A stretch of DNA of 64,000 nucleotides. It comes from Nemopilema nomurai (taxonomy: Eukaryota > Cnidaria > Scyphozoa > Rhizostomeae > Rhizostomatidae). The stretch covers positions 701,724 to 765,723 of the forward strand of contig ML133413.1 in the NCBI GenBank assembly GCA_003864495.1. Direction: 5' to 3'. Shown piece after piece: positions 1-14,541 of this stretch (within the stretch, counting starts at the first letter, position 1; each line of letters begins with the position of its first letter). The notes under the pieces were generated by a model. It made no database searches, had not been told where the DNA came from, and saw only the letters and a program-made list of their open reading frames with translations. Both the position numbers and the translations under genes were made by a program.

Positions 1-3000
1 ATTAAAGCTACAACTTAAAGAGACTTAGAAAAAAGAGTATATATTGCAGAACTTGGCATTTAAATGTGCTTAAAATCTTCATTAAAAAACACGGTGAGGG
101 AAAACCTTATCGGAATTTTTCAATTCAGTTTTACTGCCTATGTCATCGGCACGTGTAGAAAAATGTTTGGCTCTAATATAACGCATTGCGGCTAGCGAAG
201 ATATTGCAGCATCAAAATTGTCACTATTGATAAAAAATATTCACAGTTGCACTAAGGCTGTCAAACTTTCAAGTGAAACCAATACTCTTAGAGCAACACA
301 TAACTAGCTTTTTTACACAATTACCAAGCTTCAAAATGCTCAGATTTCAACTCATGCATAAAGAAGCACGCCCTCAGATTTTCATTGATCACCTCGAGTT
401 GAAGGCAATCATATAATTCAACTAAAGCTCTTTTCCCAATATCTCGTCTAATGTATCTTTTTCCTTTTGAAATACCTCTCAAATAATTCTGTAAAGATAC
501 TTCGAGCCGCCTTCATAAAGGCTATACAATGAATTCTCATTTCGATCGCACCAAACAAGATGAAATTAGAAAGGAGGTAGGAAGCAGAAATAAAGAAAGC
601 CTTGTGTTTAAAACCGCGAACGTGATTCACTGAGCAAAGGAAATTAATGACAGATCTTAGTACCTCTCCATCTTCCAGGGGAAACTCCTCCAGTTCGCCA
701 GACGAGTACAGTACGTACCATCGTTTCTCCCACGCCTACGATAAGAAAAATTGAGAATGAATTCAAGCGAGAAATCTGACTTCAGCAAATGGAATCAAGA
801 CATCAGGTACACACACGTGACTCTTAGGTAGACCCACGAAGAAGGGGTGAGGGGGCAATAAGGGGCTAACTATGACTGGGCATGAGAAATGCAGAATGGA
901 GCGCCAGTGTTTCCCGGGTCTTTGACTGAGAGCATAATGCTGAGACAAAAAAAAATTTTTCAGACGAAATATGTTACACAGTTAAGACAATTTTGCCATT
1001 ATAAAACAAATCTGGATAACTTTCGGCGGAACTTTGGACAAAAAATTGTTTCTGATCGTTGCATGAGTAATTGGAAACGACTATGAGATTAGAGCTCTAA
1101 AAGAACTCATAAGGAAAATTATCTTGATTCCCAGGGATATTCTGTCCCCCTCGTCTGAAAAATTGCCGACATTATAGCTGACCAGAAAAATAACGCCAGC
1201 CATTTTCGGCACTCAGTCTTTGAACAGTTTGTCAGCTTTCATTGCGAGGTCAATATGATTGCGAGGCATCGTGTAACTGCTTTTGTCGACACAAATGAGG
1301 TTATTTCCCACACTCGTGGGTCAACGGTGCAAGGAAAGAAAAAGGACGGTAAGAAAGAGTTGACCAATTTGTGTACTGTGGTAGGGCACCGCAGGAAATG
1401 ATGTGCTTGATTTAATAAAACAATTGATTCCTATTTGAAAAAGCGATTATCTCTAAAAGGGCGCAAAATGCAAGACTGCCTTTAATAAGTTACAGACAGA
1501 TGAGCGATGGCGAGTAAGAGAATGTTGAATACTAACGAAACTATAAGCGGGTACCTATTGTAACTGGACTCCAAGTATCACATGAGCCTTTCAATGACCA
1601 ACGCAACAATAACATTGCATATACCATGCTCGCGGCTACAGCAAAAGCCACTGAACGATTCGATTACGGTTCACCTTTGAAGAGCTGACCAGGGTGGGAA
1701 AAGGAACTGCAGCTGGTTTCAGAAGTATTTTGAAAAGGCAGTGGCTGTTGGCTGCTGCCCTGGTAGTCTTGTGCTTTCTTCTCTGTGATAGAGATTGACC
1801 TCTGGTTTTGAAGCAGTTGGTGCGGTAGTTTATGATGAAAGATATGATCCATTTGCAAAAAGCAATCTTTTTAGAGAGAAATGCGAGTCTAGCCACCCCT
1901 CTTGTACAGAACATGGGTCCTTGGATATTAGAGGTCCATAGTTATACTTTCGAACCCACCAACGCACACAGTGTTAATTCACAGCTTACCGGTGTGTGGT
2001 CGTAAAAAACTATTTTTGCGAACGACTGCCCTGCCCGCTTGATACAAAATCCCTCTTAGGCCGAGCTCCGAATCCCCCAAATCCTCCTCACATGAAACTG
2101 TCTCTTATCGGTTATCTGTCATCCCTAAATGGATCTCAGAGGCATACAATCTGGTGCGCACGTATGCCGCTTGCAGATTGCCATAAAGCATACTCCGATT
2201 GCTGCTTTAATCCTCAAATGTCGCAACAGAAGACAAGATCGTAGGTTCATGTGGACACACAAAAATATTGACGTACAATGGGGTTTTCATTTCTATGATA
2301 GGAACAAGTTAGTTGACGATAATTATAGCTGCGCTGGTCATCAAAGAAGCAGTCATTGATGTGGGCACAAACTCGCGTTACAAGAACGACAAAACCCAAA
2401 TCCACTTAAATTCCAATTGCAAGTGGGATCGCGCGGCAGCGAAAGTTCCCATGAAAACGATATTCTTGCAAATTTAAACGAACAAAAGCCTTTATATCTA
2501 CGATGTCCTCTCTGTTTTAGGTAAAGGAATGGTAAATCTTGCCTCCAAACTGAGTCCTGCCTGGCGTGGCTCTTTTAAGGGGCAGTGGGGCAACATGCAT
2601 TCCCAGAAACCTGGCAGTGGCATTCCCGGGCGCCATTTTCAATTACGTCATCAATTACATTTCATGCCTGATCATAAATCAGACCTCGGAAAAAATTCTT
2701 TTCTGCTTTTCACGGTTGAATAGTCGAAATCATGTCATCATTCTACTTATGCACTACTGTTCCAATTTACAAACTGGTCCATTTCAGGGCTGTGAGATTT
2801 CAACTGAGCCCTCGTACCTATGATGATCATAGAAAGGTTCTTCAGCTCGTGGTCTAAAACGGAGCACCGATGTCTGCAAAATGATGGACTTTGGAGGAGG
2901 AAAAATGGGCTGCGGGACCCTGAACAACAATTGTGAAAACAAATGAAAAAAGTTGCCAACCGTTTACACTCCCTTGGACAGTTTGGAACAAGAGGGGTAC

Positions 3001-6000
3001 TCACGCCCAACTTTGGAAAACACAAAGGCAAGAGCACGACCTTTGTTTTTGCTTCAACACACTATCTCGTTTATTTACCTGAACTCTTGTCTGCTTTATA
3101 GAATTTGACGTACAAAATAAACAACTGCCATTTCGCACTGTAATCAGATATTATTTCAGATATTAACTTGATTCTAGATAGGAGAGTCGAAATCGATTTC
3201 GCTTCGCCTGAGGTTATTTTGAAATTTGGCCACGGGCTACATAGAAGGACTAACGAGGCAAAACATCGCCCTGCGTTAGCGACAGAGATGGGATCATCGA
3301 GCAGGTCACGAAAATTAATCTCCCTTAAGCCCGTCTTTAGGAGACAGCTAGAGATTCGAGGTCATTTTTCGACTGACACAGTCTCCACATTGCAAAATTC
3401 GCAGTTATCATAATCCGGTGAATGCCCATGTCAATGTGTCTGTTCTAAATGAACTGACGCACAGTTTTCGAACTTAGGGTCATACCAAAGTAAAAACACA
3501 AGACTTGTAAAAGTCATAAAAATAAAACATGTAGTACAACATAAGATTTAAAAAAAAAACAATAAATCATAAAGAACAACAATAGACGTTATGTCAATCC
3601 GCAGTGTGTCAGCCTTGGGAGTGTTTATTTCTCCGCCCTCGGTTCTTCACAGACTGGGCACTTTACCGAGATCGGAACTTTGAAGACAACTAGGGCGGAA
3701 TTGTGGAGAATGAACAATTTTGGCTCCAGGTAATCTTAATAACCCTCTAATATAATATTTTCCCGAACATTTGGTTGACAAAATCATTATCTATGTCAGC
3801 TGGCATTTTTGTGCCTGAATAACAATTGCTTCCACTTCGATGTTCATCGTATGTTTTAGTACCAAATTTTAGTTTTTTCAGAAAAGCATAGACCCTCACT
3901 GGTTGAAAAGCAAGTATCACATTAGACATACTTAATGACTAAATGACGTATGATAGATTAGGTCCGACCATAATGGCGGATCACTGGTGAAACCGCTCAA
4001 ACCAAGGGTTTCTAGCAGTCCCGGGCTTCCTTGGCTACATCCATTGGCAAGGCCACAAAGATGACCTCTGAAGGGCAAGCCGTTGCCACGGAAACACTTT
4101 CGCTACATACCAGTCAATCTGCAACCCGGTTAAGGAGATTTTCCCACCCAAGTTGGTTTGCGGCCAGCTGAAGTCGATCGGCCGGAGAGAGATCAAAAAC
4201 GCACCGGCCAACCTTCGACCTTTCTGACCGCGTTTCACAATCGAGTGGACGCTCAAACTGGTTACTTGGAAAAAGATTTGGAAACCGCACCCTTGGCTTC
4301 CTACGCATGGTTAGTTAATCCAATACACAGGCAACGCCCATTATTGCATTAGAAAGCGCAAACCTTCGAGGGCCTAAATTTGCCTGGACAATCTACCGTT
4401 TATTCTAACGATCAGCTAATTCTTAAGAGTCGTTCAAAGCCCTAAACCGAAGGTTGAAGCGAACATGAAACTCGGCCCCAGACCTCCTCAATTCTTAACT
4501 AGGCAAAGGAATAAGACCGTCAAAAATCTAGATTTGTGTTGTCAAACAGCCTCGGTCCAAGCCTCCAACAGCGCGCATTTAAACCGGACATCACCGTTGT
4601 CTTTTTCGCGTCAGAACATAATCCTACATTGAAACATTTGTTTCTGCTGTTGCAACTTCTAGCGGCCTCTCCTAGCATGAAATTAGAGGCAATTCAATTC
4701 AATCAATTCATGTGCACGTTACTATCGTTGCAGTCAAACTGTTTGCGGTTCAGCAGCGACTCGCATCATGGAACGGCCCCGTAACAACGACGTCTATTTT
4801 GAGCAAATCCGCAACTACGATTTCGCATTAAGCTTTGGTATCGCTTACTTCGCTCTCTCCAAAACAACTGAGCCACACTTTGCTACATGGCCATGGGTCT
4901 CAAATGATGACAGCAGGGAAGCTGAATCTCAGTGAATACTTGAATGGACCGGCACGATGCCTTGAATCCTTCTATGCAATTTGCTTTAAAATATTCTAGC
5001 TTTGTGCCTTTTTATGCAGTGTCTTCCTGTTTCCTGAAGCGTCCTGCAAACACGCACTGCAAAAATACTCTTAGTCAAGAATGAACTTCGTCGAAAATGG
5101 GTGGAAAAGCATCATAGCGACATTAGAAGTGATGTGGAAGACATAATCATAATGCCTCCCAGTCCTTAGGCCCTTTCTGGCCAGCTTCCCCGCTTTGTGT
5201 GCAAACATACTAAGCCAAACTTTTAAAAGAAGGTTCATATGCAGACCAGACCAGAAGCTTATGTGAAATACTAGGCCACATCTTGACTTTGCACTTGGAA
5301 ACCAAGCCTTCATGCCTCTTGCACACCAGCACAGCAGCTTGCAGTCAGCAAATAATAAGCAAATCTTGCACACCAGGATGAAAATAATGGGTTAAACTTG
5401 TTTTAGCTAGATACATTCTGATATACTGAGTTTAAATCTACTGCTTGCTGAAAAAGCATGCTGATTTCTGTGTGTACTACAAAACATCATCAGAAGTACC
5501 AAGATAGAATCATTCTAAAACTTGTCCACAATATGCCTTACACTAAATGTGTTCATGTCAACAAAATGCACCACCAAAGCAACCAGACTGCGACCACGAA
5601 ACTAGGTTTTCTCTAATCGTCATACTAGCCTCCAAAAAAGGGTGCCTCAAGCAAAATCAGCAAACATGTAATCATGTAATCTCCAATGTATTTAATATTG
5701 CAAGTGATTTAAATTATTTTCATAAACAATTAAAAATGTTTCCACAGAAGCCTAAAGTCCTGCTTATCTCAAAACATAGATACTCTTATAAACTCTTATA
5801 AAGAAAGCTGTTGATTTTGGCTAAACAAAAAACTTCTAGGGCTGTAATAAAGAAAAAATTAAAATAAAAACATTGAAACAAATAAAAATGCAACAAAGGA
5901 GCCCAATAAAGCTATAAACTAATAACAAAGAAAATGCAGTTTGAAAAGCATTTTTCAACTTTTCAAGACCCTTATACTTTGCTTGTTAGTGAAGGTGTAA

Positions 6001-6265
6001 TTAGGACCAAAAAACTACATGAACAAATCACAATGGCAATGACAAAAACTTTATGTTCTACCTCCCTGACCCAACATTCATGAAATAATTTTGCTCATCA
6101 AAAGGGCCCAGCTGTGCAAAAACAGAGTGATTTGAAATAATTTCAAAGTCAGAGCTCAGTGTAAAAACTAGGCATGGCAGGTTTCTAAGAACAATCATTT
6201 TTACCCCTTACAAAACACCATTAAAAAATGATTGCTGAAAAGACTTTCACTTGATAGAAAATTAC
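1..6265. other. No gene recognised; AT-rich non-coding DNA
   Basis: Short open frames on both strands show no family motif, no biased composition and no convincing pair of splice sites. I could not place a transposon end here. The 3' part could hold introns, further exons or the 3' UTR of the minus-strand gene whose exons lie at 6266-6346 and 8093-8254, but no such exon was recognised. Confidence 0.4.
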
Positions 6266-8254
6266 CTGTACTGTGTTTCCACCAGGATTCAGGGTTCCTA
6301 GAGACAGGGCACCTTCTTTGAGCACAGTTTTTATTGTTGTTGTATTCTGCAAGACGAGCAAAAAATAGTGTTTTACAATAAAAGCAGACAAAAGCTGTTA
6401 TTGTTTTCTAAATGTCTTCAAAAGTTTTCTAGCACACGGTAGTCTAGGTCAGAGCTAGCCTACAGAGATAAAAATAAATACAAATTCAAACCTTATGATG
6501 GTACAGAAAATGTATATAACAATGCAGAAACTTAAATATGTATTGCTTAGAACTATTGATGATCTTGCAAACATCTTAAATGTGCCACATGAAATAATCC
6601 ATTCTTGCTCTCCACTAAGCATAATTTGACTTTGAGGACCTTGCCTTTCTAAACGACCCTTCTAGACAATACCCAAAAAGTATTGCCAAGAACAGTCATT
6701 GGAGAAGTAATCAAAATACAACACAACAAAACATGCTGCTTGGAATCACCCAGTATCTTCATTTGGTATGTCGCATATAAACAAAATAAGACAGTTGGAA
6801 GTCTTAAAAAGAAACAGCACCAATTTTTACAAAGAGAGTTTACCGTGTTAAACAAAAGGAAAACTTGGGCAAAGATCTATACTGTATATTGCAAAACATT
6901 TTCAAAAGAAGTATATTTTCTCTCTAAAAAAAGGGGATACCTACTCAGATGAATTAATTACTCCAAATGAAATTAAAAAAACACATTTCATATCATATTA
7001 AAGTGGGTAAAATTTGGTAATCAACCTTTAAAGTACAATATTTTGGGTTCCTTTTGCATAATAACTAAAAACACTGAAAATCTCTAACCAGTTGATGATA
7101 TATGCATTCTTTAGACTTTGAAACAACGATTTGAAAAAAACAGGCAACAAAAATAGAATTTATCACAATAAAATTGCATATTGGCTATATGTAACCACAA
7201 TATATGATATTTTCATAATAAATTCAAAGCCACTCAAAAAGAATTCTTGTTGATTGCAACTTAATTTCCTTGAGAGTTGGATGAAAAAACTAAAGCACCA
7301 TATGTTTATGGGTCTTATTCTTAGAAATATCTATTAAAATTCTCGTTATACTAAAAATATCAAATTGATAGCTGAAATAGCATATTGCTTCTTGCTTCTG
7401 TTTACCTATCACCTGTTCACACCTTCATTGCAGCGCACCAAGCGTCAGTAAACAAACAATCTATAAAACCAAATAAACAACTGCCAGACAGGATTCTTAG
7501 ACTAATCTAGACATCGTCCTCTTTCTAATTACACGACAAAACATACTTCGGTAGTTGAATGAAATTCAGTAATGAATTTTAAAATATGGGATGAAGTTAT
7601 GGATTTTCAATAAGCAGAGCTCCTATAGCGCTTTGTTTAGAACTTCTCGCTTGCCGTCTTGATTCAAAGAGGCATCACTCTCAAAAAGACAGCCAGTGTT
7701 TACAAAATAACCCACCCGAATGCGCGCAAAACTCCAGTCTACACACAACGGAAGTAAATCTACGAACATGAAATCTAAATCTAATGAAGAGTAATCTAAG
7801 GTAAAAACCTTCGTTCTTCACAGACAGCTGTTTACAGTTCGTGCAGAAAAACCGTTGCATGTAGCCTCCCATGTCTTAAATTGCGCCTTAATTACTCGGC
7901 ATGATTTTCGTTTTTGAATTGATAATCGGCTCAGAAGATCATTATTTTTAACTGGGGTATTTGAACAAATCATGCAACAAAATGGCCTAACCGTTTACTC
8001 ATGGTTAAACAGGCAGCGTTCGGCCACTGACTCGACAGAGCTATCACAAATATAGGGAGATAAATAAGGAATTGTCGGGAATTCTGGCTTACTTGCTCTC
8101 TGGAAACTGGGAAAGACAATCCTCTCTTCATTTTACCGCCAGATGGTGGCACAGGTCCAGAAGGATGGCCCTCTTTCGGCTTGTAGCAATTTTGACATTT
8201 GGTTGGATTAAAAATATTCGGCGAAAAAATCTTGCAGGAACCACGCTCAGACAT
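6266..8254 (-). CDS. MPRIP/outspread-like gene, first exon plus one internal exon (partial model)
   Basis: Exon 1 is 8254-8093 (54 codons from an ATG, ending phase 0 at a GTAAGC donor). It encodes MSERGSCKIF followed by SPNIF, TKCQNC and a KPKEGH stretch. This C-x2-F...NIFN..KCQNC.K..E.H pattern is the one known at the N-terminus of myosin phosphatase Rho-interacting protein (MPRIP) and Drosophila outspread, actin-associated scaffolds with PH domains. A second exon-like block, 6346-6266 (27 codons, phase 0 at both ends, CAG acceptor and GTAATT donor), encodes TIKTVLKEGALSLGTLNPGG; I do not recognise it. Joining the two is inference from matching phase and strand. PH domains expected later in the protein were not found here, so either exons are missing from my model or this is a different protein that shares the zinc motif. 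Confidence 0.42.
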
Positions 8255-11200
8255 CTCTCTGTATGTTTCTGTCCACCCCAAGCAGGAGTCCAATTAACGA
8301 TTTCTCAAAATAATTTGAAATAACAGCATTATGAGTCGATTCCTCATTTTCCTATAGAGTGAGTCATGATCTTTCCTGAGTACGTCTTCCAACCAGCCAA
8401 CGAAATTTGGCCTCAGAACTTTAATGGCAGCCAAGTAGATAACAAGGGTACGACTGCTTGTGCATCCAGTTATTTTTATCGCATGTGGCTGCTATAATTA
8501 TTGCTTCTCCGCAACCTACAGGACCTTCACACTTGGATACGGTAGTGGGCCTTGGCAGTGCCTGTGTTGCAACACTATATTGTCGCCGCCTCACGAATTT
8601 GTTGTCTCGGAGGTTAAGAAACTTTTGTACAAGATAATGTCATTCTTCTCCAGGAGGCGCCGGCTCGTGGGGGCGCTTCTAGATAACGGAAAACATTAGG
8701 CATTCGTTGTGTCAAGCTCAAAATTGGAAGAATTTTTGTCACCCTTCAATCATTACAGACTCCGCTGGCTATACAATAATAAAAGAGATGTCTATTGTAT
8801 AAATTTAATTTGGCGAATTTAAGACCAAAACGTGGCCAATTATGAGAAACGGCGATTTTCCTCCTTCTAAATCGTCACTTCCCATCAAACTTTGACATCC
8901 TTCTAAATTAACTTAGGCTAAACCAAGGGACAATTTGTTTTGAAAAACACAACTGCCCTTCTTAAAAACCCGACAAAAGCCTTAGCCACCTTGGGGGAAA
9001 TTAGGATTTTTCTGCTCAGAACACCATATTATTGCATTAAAAGTCAAAGCCACTTCCCTTTCTTTCTAAACAGCTTCTGCTTGGCAAAATTAATCCGAAG
9101 CTAATCTTTGCATTGGCTCCTGTCCCATAGGCTTGGTGCCATTCGACTCTTCTGGGCACAACATTCCCCCAATGAGTTGGCTCAAATCTACAACCCCTTT
9201 GGAGTCATGACTTATAACTTTACAATCAACAAGCCATGAAGAGAGAGAGAGACGGGGCAGCGCATGCGTGCTTCAGCATTCTTGCATTGAGAGCTCTCAA
9301 ACAGGCTTGGTTTCTCTAAGGAAGGGCAAAAAGGCCGCAATTTAATCATATCCTTGATATGTCAACAATGGCATTTGCTTTGTTTCTATATCCTATTGTG
9401 GTGGTTTGACTCTTTTGAGTAGTCTCAAGGGCAACAATTTTACGTCAAAGGTTGCAACTGATAAATGCAACACTATTCCTGAAAAAGCCCGAAAGCTTCT
9501 GATCGTGCCGCCCTCTTCATCCAATTTCTTGGAGCTTTTGTTACGGAACATGCAACCTAATTTGAGAAAATGAGGAGCAATTAGGCTCTCGAAGCAAGAA
9601 ACAACGTTCTTTTCTGCTCCTGTTTCTGTTCACTCCTTAAAATCTGGGGGTCATAGGGTAGCTCAGCGAGCTGGTCTTTTAACACCTTGGGTACCAGACT
9701 TGGAGTAGTCTTTTAATAGCAACAGTGCTTTGAAATACTTTAAGAAGGCAAAGCTTTCGAATTCACTTTCTCTTGTTAACTATGAAGTTGGGATTTTGAG
9801 CTGGTCAAATTGCTCAAATGGAGACGTATACTTTGGCTCGACCGGGGGCTTACTCAATGATTGGTTTGTTATTTTAAAACACCCTACTGGCAGCTCATTA
9901 GAATTAACCGTAGATGTCAACTACGCGGGTGGGTGTTAACTTGAAAACCATTCAGCAGTATGTATTAATGGACATTGCTCACGCTCCAATGAGCAAACTG
10001 GGAACAATTGCCCCCACCCCAGTCCCACCTGTGGTCCTTTTCATAGGTAGGGAATAAGAAACTTCGCTTGTTTAAAATGTGATCAGATGACTTTTAAGTG
10101 TCTGTAAAAGCTTTAAACGTGACAGCTTGGCACCAAGTTTAAAATTCCATCGATTTCGGATTACTTGGACTTCTTGACGGATTATCCGGATTATAGACGA
10201 TTATCCAACTTGATTTCGCTAATATAGGCAAGTTAGGAAAATTTTGGATAACGGGCTATTGGCTTTCTTGCTGGATAAGCGGTTACTTGTGAGGTGCCTG
10301 CTCAGTAATCTAAGCAATCTTCATTCCTGTCGATACTATCTCCTGGCAAGGGAACAGATGGATACGAGTAACACCTATCGAACGCCTGCCGATCCTCCTT
10401 CGCTGCGTACTACCGCTTTGAATTTACTTGTATGGCCTACAAATGACAAAAATGTAGAGGCTTTCGATTCACCAGGCAAAGCCGGGAGTTTTGCGCAGTT
10501 CAATGTTATTCATAACAATGATGTAGCCATCCATCACTAGTTTGATTTTGATATAAAATTATTCTGTAGATACAATCAATGTCGCATCGTTTTAGGGGTC
10601 CCACGCAAAGTGTTTCAAAGCCTATTTTAGTATTTTTGATGAATTCAATAGCATGGCACAAAATTCCTTGGTATATTTCAAGAAGCCCCGATAAACATTG
10701 GGCCAAAAGCCCAAAAATTTTGCATATGCGGCTTTGGATACAATAAGGGATGAGAAATGCCCCAGTAAAGCTACTCCCAATGAAAATCTAATTAAACGTA
10801 TGACCCCGCGTAAATGTATAAAAAAGTTCGAGGCAGGGAAGAGCAACTCACGCCGCTGCGCTCCTCCTTCAAAGCGACGCTAGACAGCACCTCGGCGTCT
10901 GGCGACCTTGGCTGGATTTCAATTCCTGGCTTAATCGTGAGTAAGAATACAAATGCATATGATCAGTAGGAATCTAACGTCTCACCTTTGCCCAGAGCCC
11001 AAGTAGATTCAGCCTCAGAACCGTAACGTTAGGCCCACTCTTTGTCTTGGAATTGAACTGTCCAGGCGTCTGTTTGGCGCGATTCCTCGAAGCAGACATG
11101 TCTGAATCAGACCTTTCTTACCTCGAGATTCTTGCGTTAATGCAGAAAAGATGAGCAGCGCCCTGGAGTCCTAAACAGGGTCTCTTCAGAAGGACTTTTC

Positions 11201-12080
11201 AAAAACTCAACCTGCCCTTTTCAATCATCGTAATTATTCCTGTGAAATTTTCACACCAGAAACATTTCCAGTTTATCACAGGCTGATCCTTCCTGTCCCA
11301 TAGCTATCTTTTATCCATCTGCTATGACTTTAATTTGCGGTAGGCCGAAAATTGACAATTTGTATAGTTCTCGAATTGCTCACGACAATTGGCCTGTGTC
11401 CTTGGGCAAATATGGAGATCAAGAAGTTCGACTTTCCTCGGTAGCTTCTCTTGTTCCAACCATAAAACTGGATTTAGCATGGCACAAACAAGCCACTGTC
11501 TTTTGTTACCGATCCCCTGGTTTTTGAGTTTGTCTTTCTCGCGAATTTGCTACCAAAGCAATGGCAGCGTTTCTGTTGCTCTGATAACCGATTTGATTCG
11601 TTGCAGTAAATGCCAATATACTGTGTCACTGAAGACAATCTGATGGCTTCTGTTGACAGAAAAACACCTGACACTTGATGGCCGATGGCTTTTCAACGCA
11701 GATTCTGTCAACATGGTCCTTTGATTTCTCTTTGCGCAGTTGCCACCAATCTGTCTCAAGATCAACACACACCCAAACTGCCCTTTTTTATATTTCCGTA
11801 ATGATACCTTGTGAAACAGTTGCATTTCTGGTATATTCTTTCTGACATTCCTGGGCCTTTTTTGTCATCACATGCTCTCTACACTACCCTGTATTTGAAC
11901 TTTTTTCTCATGCCTTGTTTCTTTTGAATTCTCATTTTCCTTGTTCAGACAGCAATGTAGCCAATATTTTCCCTATCATTCACTCTCCTGTGTAAAGAGA
12001 CTATTCTTTTGTAAAGTTCTTTCGATTCTATTTGAACTCTTACCCTTAAAAAGGCTAGAGTAAGCAATAGAAAGAATAAG
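8255..12080. other. Intergenic, no gene recognised
   Basis: Contains no convincing coding exon. A weak tRNA-like block at about 9655-9720 (GGGTAGCTCAGCGAGC resembling a Pol III A box, diverged B-box region) may be an old SINE head. A short GA microsatellite lies near 9240. Confidence 0.35.
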
Positions 12081-12500
12081 TACCGTAAATTTTCTCAATT
12101 AAAACCCCCTCTCTTATTAGCCCCCTTTTAGATGAAAAAATGAGATAACCCCTATCTCAATTTAAGCCCCCCTACCCCAAAAAAGTATTTGATGCCACAA
12201 TTACAGGCCGTTGGTAATCAGAGGGATGAAGTCGACCCTTTTGAATGTTTGATTTCAGAAGACGACATGACCCAAAAAGAAATTATAGAGTTGATAATTT
12301 ATGATAATGACGATGATGAAGAAGAAATCTGATTTGATGTTTACTTTTTTGCAAATGCAAAATATTAATCTATTAAAGAGAATGGTTTTTATTAAAAAAT
12401 ATTAATTAGGCCCCCTCTCAATTTAGCCCCCTCTCTTATAAGCCCCCCTTGAATTGCTGGGAAACAATAACCCCCGGGGGCTGTTGCTTTTTCAGCACAC
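12081..12500. repeat. C-rich dispersed repeat, TTACCG family, copy 1
   Basis: Begins with TACCGTAAATTTTCTCAATT and contains repeated runs of the type CCCCCTCTCTTATTAGCCCC and TTATAAGCCCCCC, ending in a CCCCCGGGGG core near 12470. Three other blocks in the window (25200-25640, 30570-30715, 62430-62815) share the terminal ACCG motif and the AATAAGC(C/G)CCC internal motif. This looks like a non-autonomous DNA transposon family. I cannot assign a superfamily and no target duplication was identified. Confidence 0.45.
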
Positions 12501-14213
12501 TTTTTACTCTTAAAGGGTTAGGACGAAAACCACTCATATAAAGAAGGCTTTAGAGGAAACAATTCAGCAGCGAGATAAACAGAAAACTTCGATTTCGCAG
12601 TCCTTCGTGAAAAATACTTCTGAGCTAAACAAACAACCACGTGTCACATAAAAAACAGGCGAAATTTAAGATTTGTTGTTAATTGAGGTTATAATCCAAT
12701 CAAGGCTTGATAAACCACGAAAATGTAAGCAAAACATTAGGGGTTGGGTGGGCACAGGGAGTGCTACTGAATTCAGTCAATTGGGAGTCACTTGGGGTAT
12801 GAGCAACAGATTGGTTAAAAGATGTCGACATTATTATTATTTTTAATCTTTTCATGCAGAAATCAGAGATGGATTAATATCAGCCTGGAAGGAACGTTAT
12901 TTAAGAAGCTTTTAGCAGAGGTGTAAAAAGATTACAAGCGTATTGGACAGATGTATGTTTGGAAAATATTTTGAGCTGTTACAATGCTTCTTTAAAATCA
13001 GATGCAGTGAGAATAAACTGCAGGCAGACTTTTGACAAACTGAAAGTTAAGTAAACAAAAGAAATCGGAAAACTAAATCAAGTGTGATTAATCCTGTTAA
13101 TTCAGATCATTTGCTGACGTACGTAGAAGAGTAGATCGTTTCGAAAATGTATCCGCATATTTCGGAAAGCACGAGAAGATAAGATGATAAGTTGTCACAT
13201 TCTCCATTGTTCCAAAGCAAAGGCCTATTACTTGACTGGCAGTTGCTTAATTCTTGAAACTACCTTCGAATAGCTTTCACATTTCTCAGCGATCAGCTAA
13301 ATGGACGTCTGTTTTCCTGTCAAAGGAGAGGTCAATTGTGACAAGCCCCACCTATTTGGCATCAAAATCGACAGCTTTAAAACAAGGAAGGAAAAGTTCT
13401 TCATCTTTACCTAGAATGCCAATATTTTCAACAGGTTATCTATTGATAATAAAATTTTCAGATTTAGGTCGACTGAGCGGTGCTTTCAAGGAAAATTTGA
13501 AGTGGTCAAGCAGACTATTTATCTGTTCATCATCATACTTTATTTTCATCAACAACTTTCGTAGAACCAATTTGCTGTTGAGTCCAATCGGCTAAACTGA
13601 CCGAATTTGTAGGGCCCGAGTAGAGAGTGCAATTCACTTTCCTCAAACCCACTCCCTATAAAACTGCCATTGTAAATCTATTCTACAGACTGTCACTTGA
13701 AATTTTGTTTCTGTAAAACCTGGCTTTTCACTACAGCAACTCATTTGTTGTAAATTTACTTCCTTTAAAGAGAACAAAACATTTTTAATCAAAATCAAAA
13801 CACGATGACCCATCCCGACCACAGCTCTGATCTACTTGTGTAAAATGGGTAAAAGCTCGAAGCTCAATTGATTATTGTTATTTCATAAAACTTAAGTCTA
13901 ACTCATGCGACACTTTCTCAATAATTCGAGCAATCTCAATTAGAAGCCTCAGCAATTCGGCCTAAATTTCTAAAGTCTTGTGATTATCCTTCTTAGTTTG
14001 TCAGCACATAAATAATTGCATAGATTAGTGAATTTGTGCCTTTAATATATGATCGTTTACATACTTGGCAAGCTCAGGACATGTTATGGTCCACTCGTCT
14101 AAAAAAAGCGTTTCTACGGAATGGCAAAAATGCCAGAAAGGCTTGATGGAACGATACGAAATCAGTCTGTTGGAAACCATTCTTCCAGACGAACCCGGGT
14201 TGCTGTCTTTGTT
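12501..14213. other. Intergenic, no gene recognised
   Basis: AT-rich sequence with only short, compositionally unremarkable open frames. The longest, about 113 codons at 13254-13595, starts without an ATG and has no recognisable motif. Confidence 0.35.
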
Positions 14214-14221
14214 GCTGATGC

Positions 14222-14532
14222 CAAGGGGCGTACCTAGCGGGGTGTAGGGGGTAGAAAATTGGTCAGCAAATTCTATGGATGGTCGTAAGTGTTATGGTTA
14301 GTGTATTTTGACTTTGTCTAGTTTATGCATAATAGTATATTTCAAGGACAATTTTTGTTAGGGAATATTGGAGATAGCACGTGGAAGGACCTCATTTGCT
14401 CGTAATTGATAAAATCATATTGATAAATCAGTTAAAATTCACAGTACATGTAACTGTGAAATAAGTTGAATTTTGTTCGATAAATTCACCCCTTTATACA
14501 CCTCCTACTCAAAAACGTCAGGGTACGTCTCT
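14222..14532. mobile_element. Short hAT-type MITE with 8-9 bp target site duplication
   Basis: GCTGATGCC occurs directly at both borders (14214-14222 and 14533-14541), giving an 8-9 bp target duplication. The left end reads CAAGGGGCGTACC and the reverse complement of the right end reads CAGAGACGTACC, an imperfect terminal inverted repeat of the C-A-(G)-x-GGCG style known for hAT elements. There is no coding capacity. At about 311 bp it is a MITE. Exact border placement is ambiguous by one base because the duplication overlaps the terminal base. Confidence 0.7.
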
Positions 14533-14541
14533 GCTGATGCC

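Noticed and set aside
3168..3413. 81-codon plus-strand frame
   Set aside because: No ATG at start, no family motif, no splice context; indistinguishable from chance.
5071..5373. 100-codon minus-strand frame as an exon of the MPRIP-like gene
   Set aside because: No conserved motif, starts without an ATG, and no acceptor/donor pair in the required phase.
9655..9725. A functional tRNA gene
   Set aside because: The A-box-like segment is reasonable but the B box is badly diverged and no acceptor stem pairs; at most a SINE relic.
13254..13595. 113-codon plus-strand frame as a gene
   Set aside because: No ATG at the start, no domain, Ser/Leu/Phe-rich composition as expected of AT-rich DNA.
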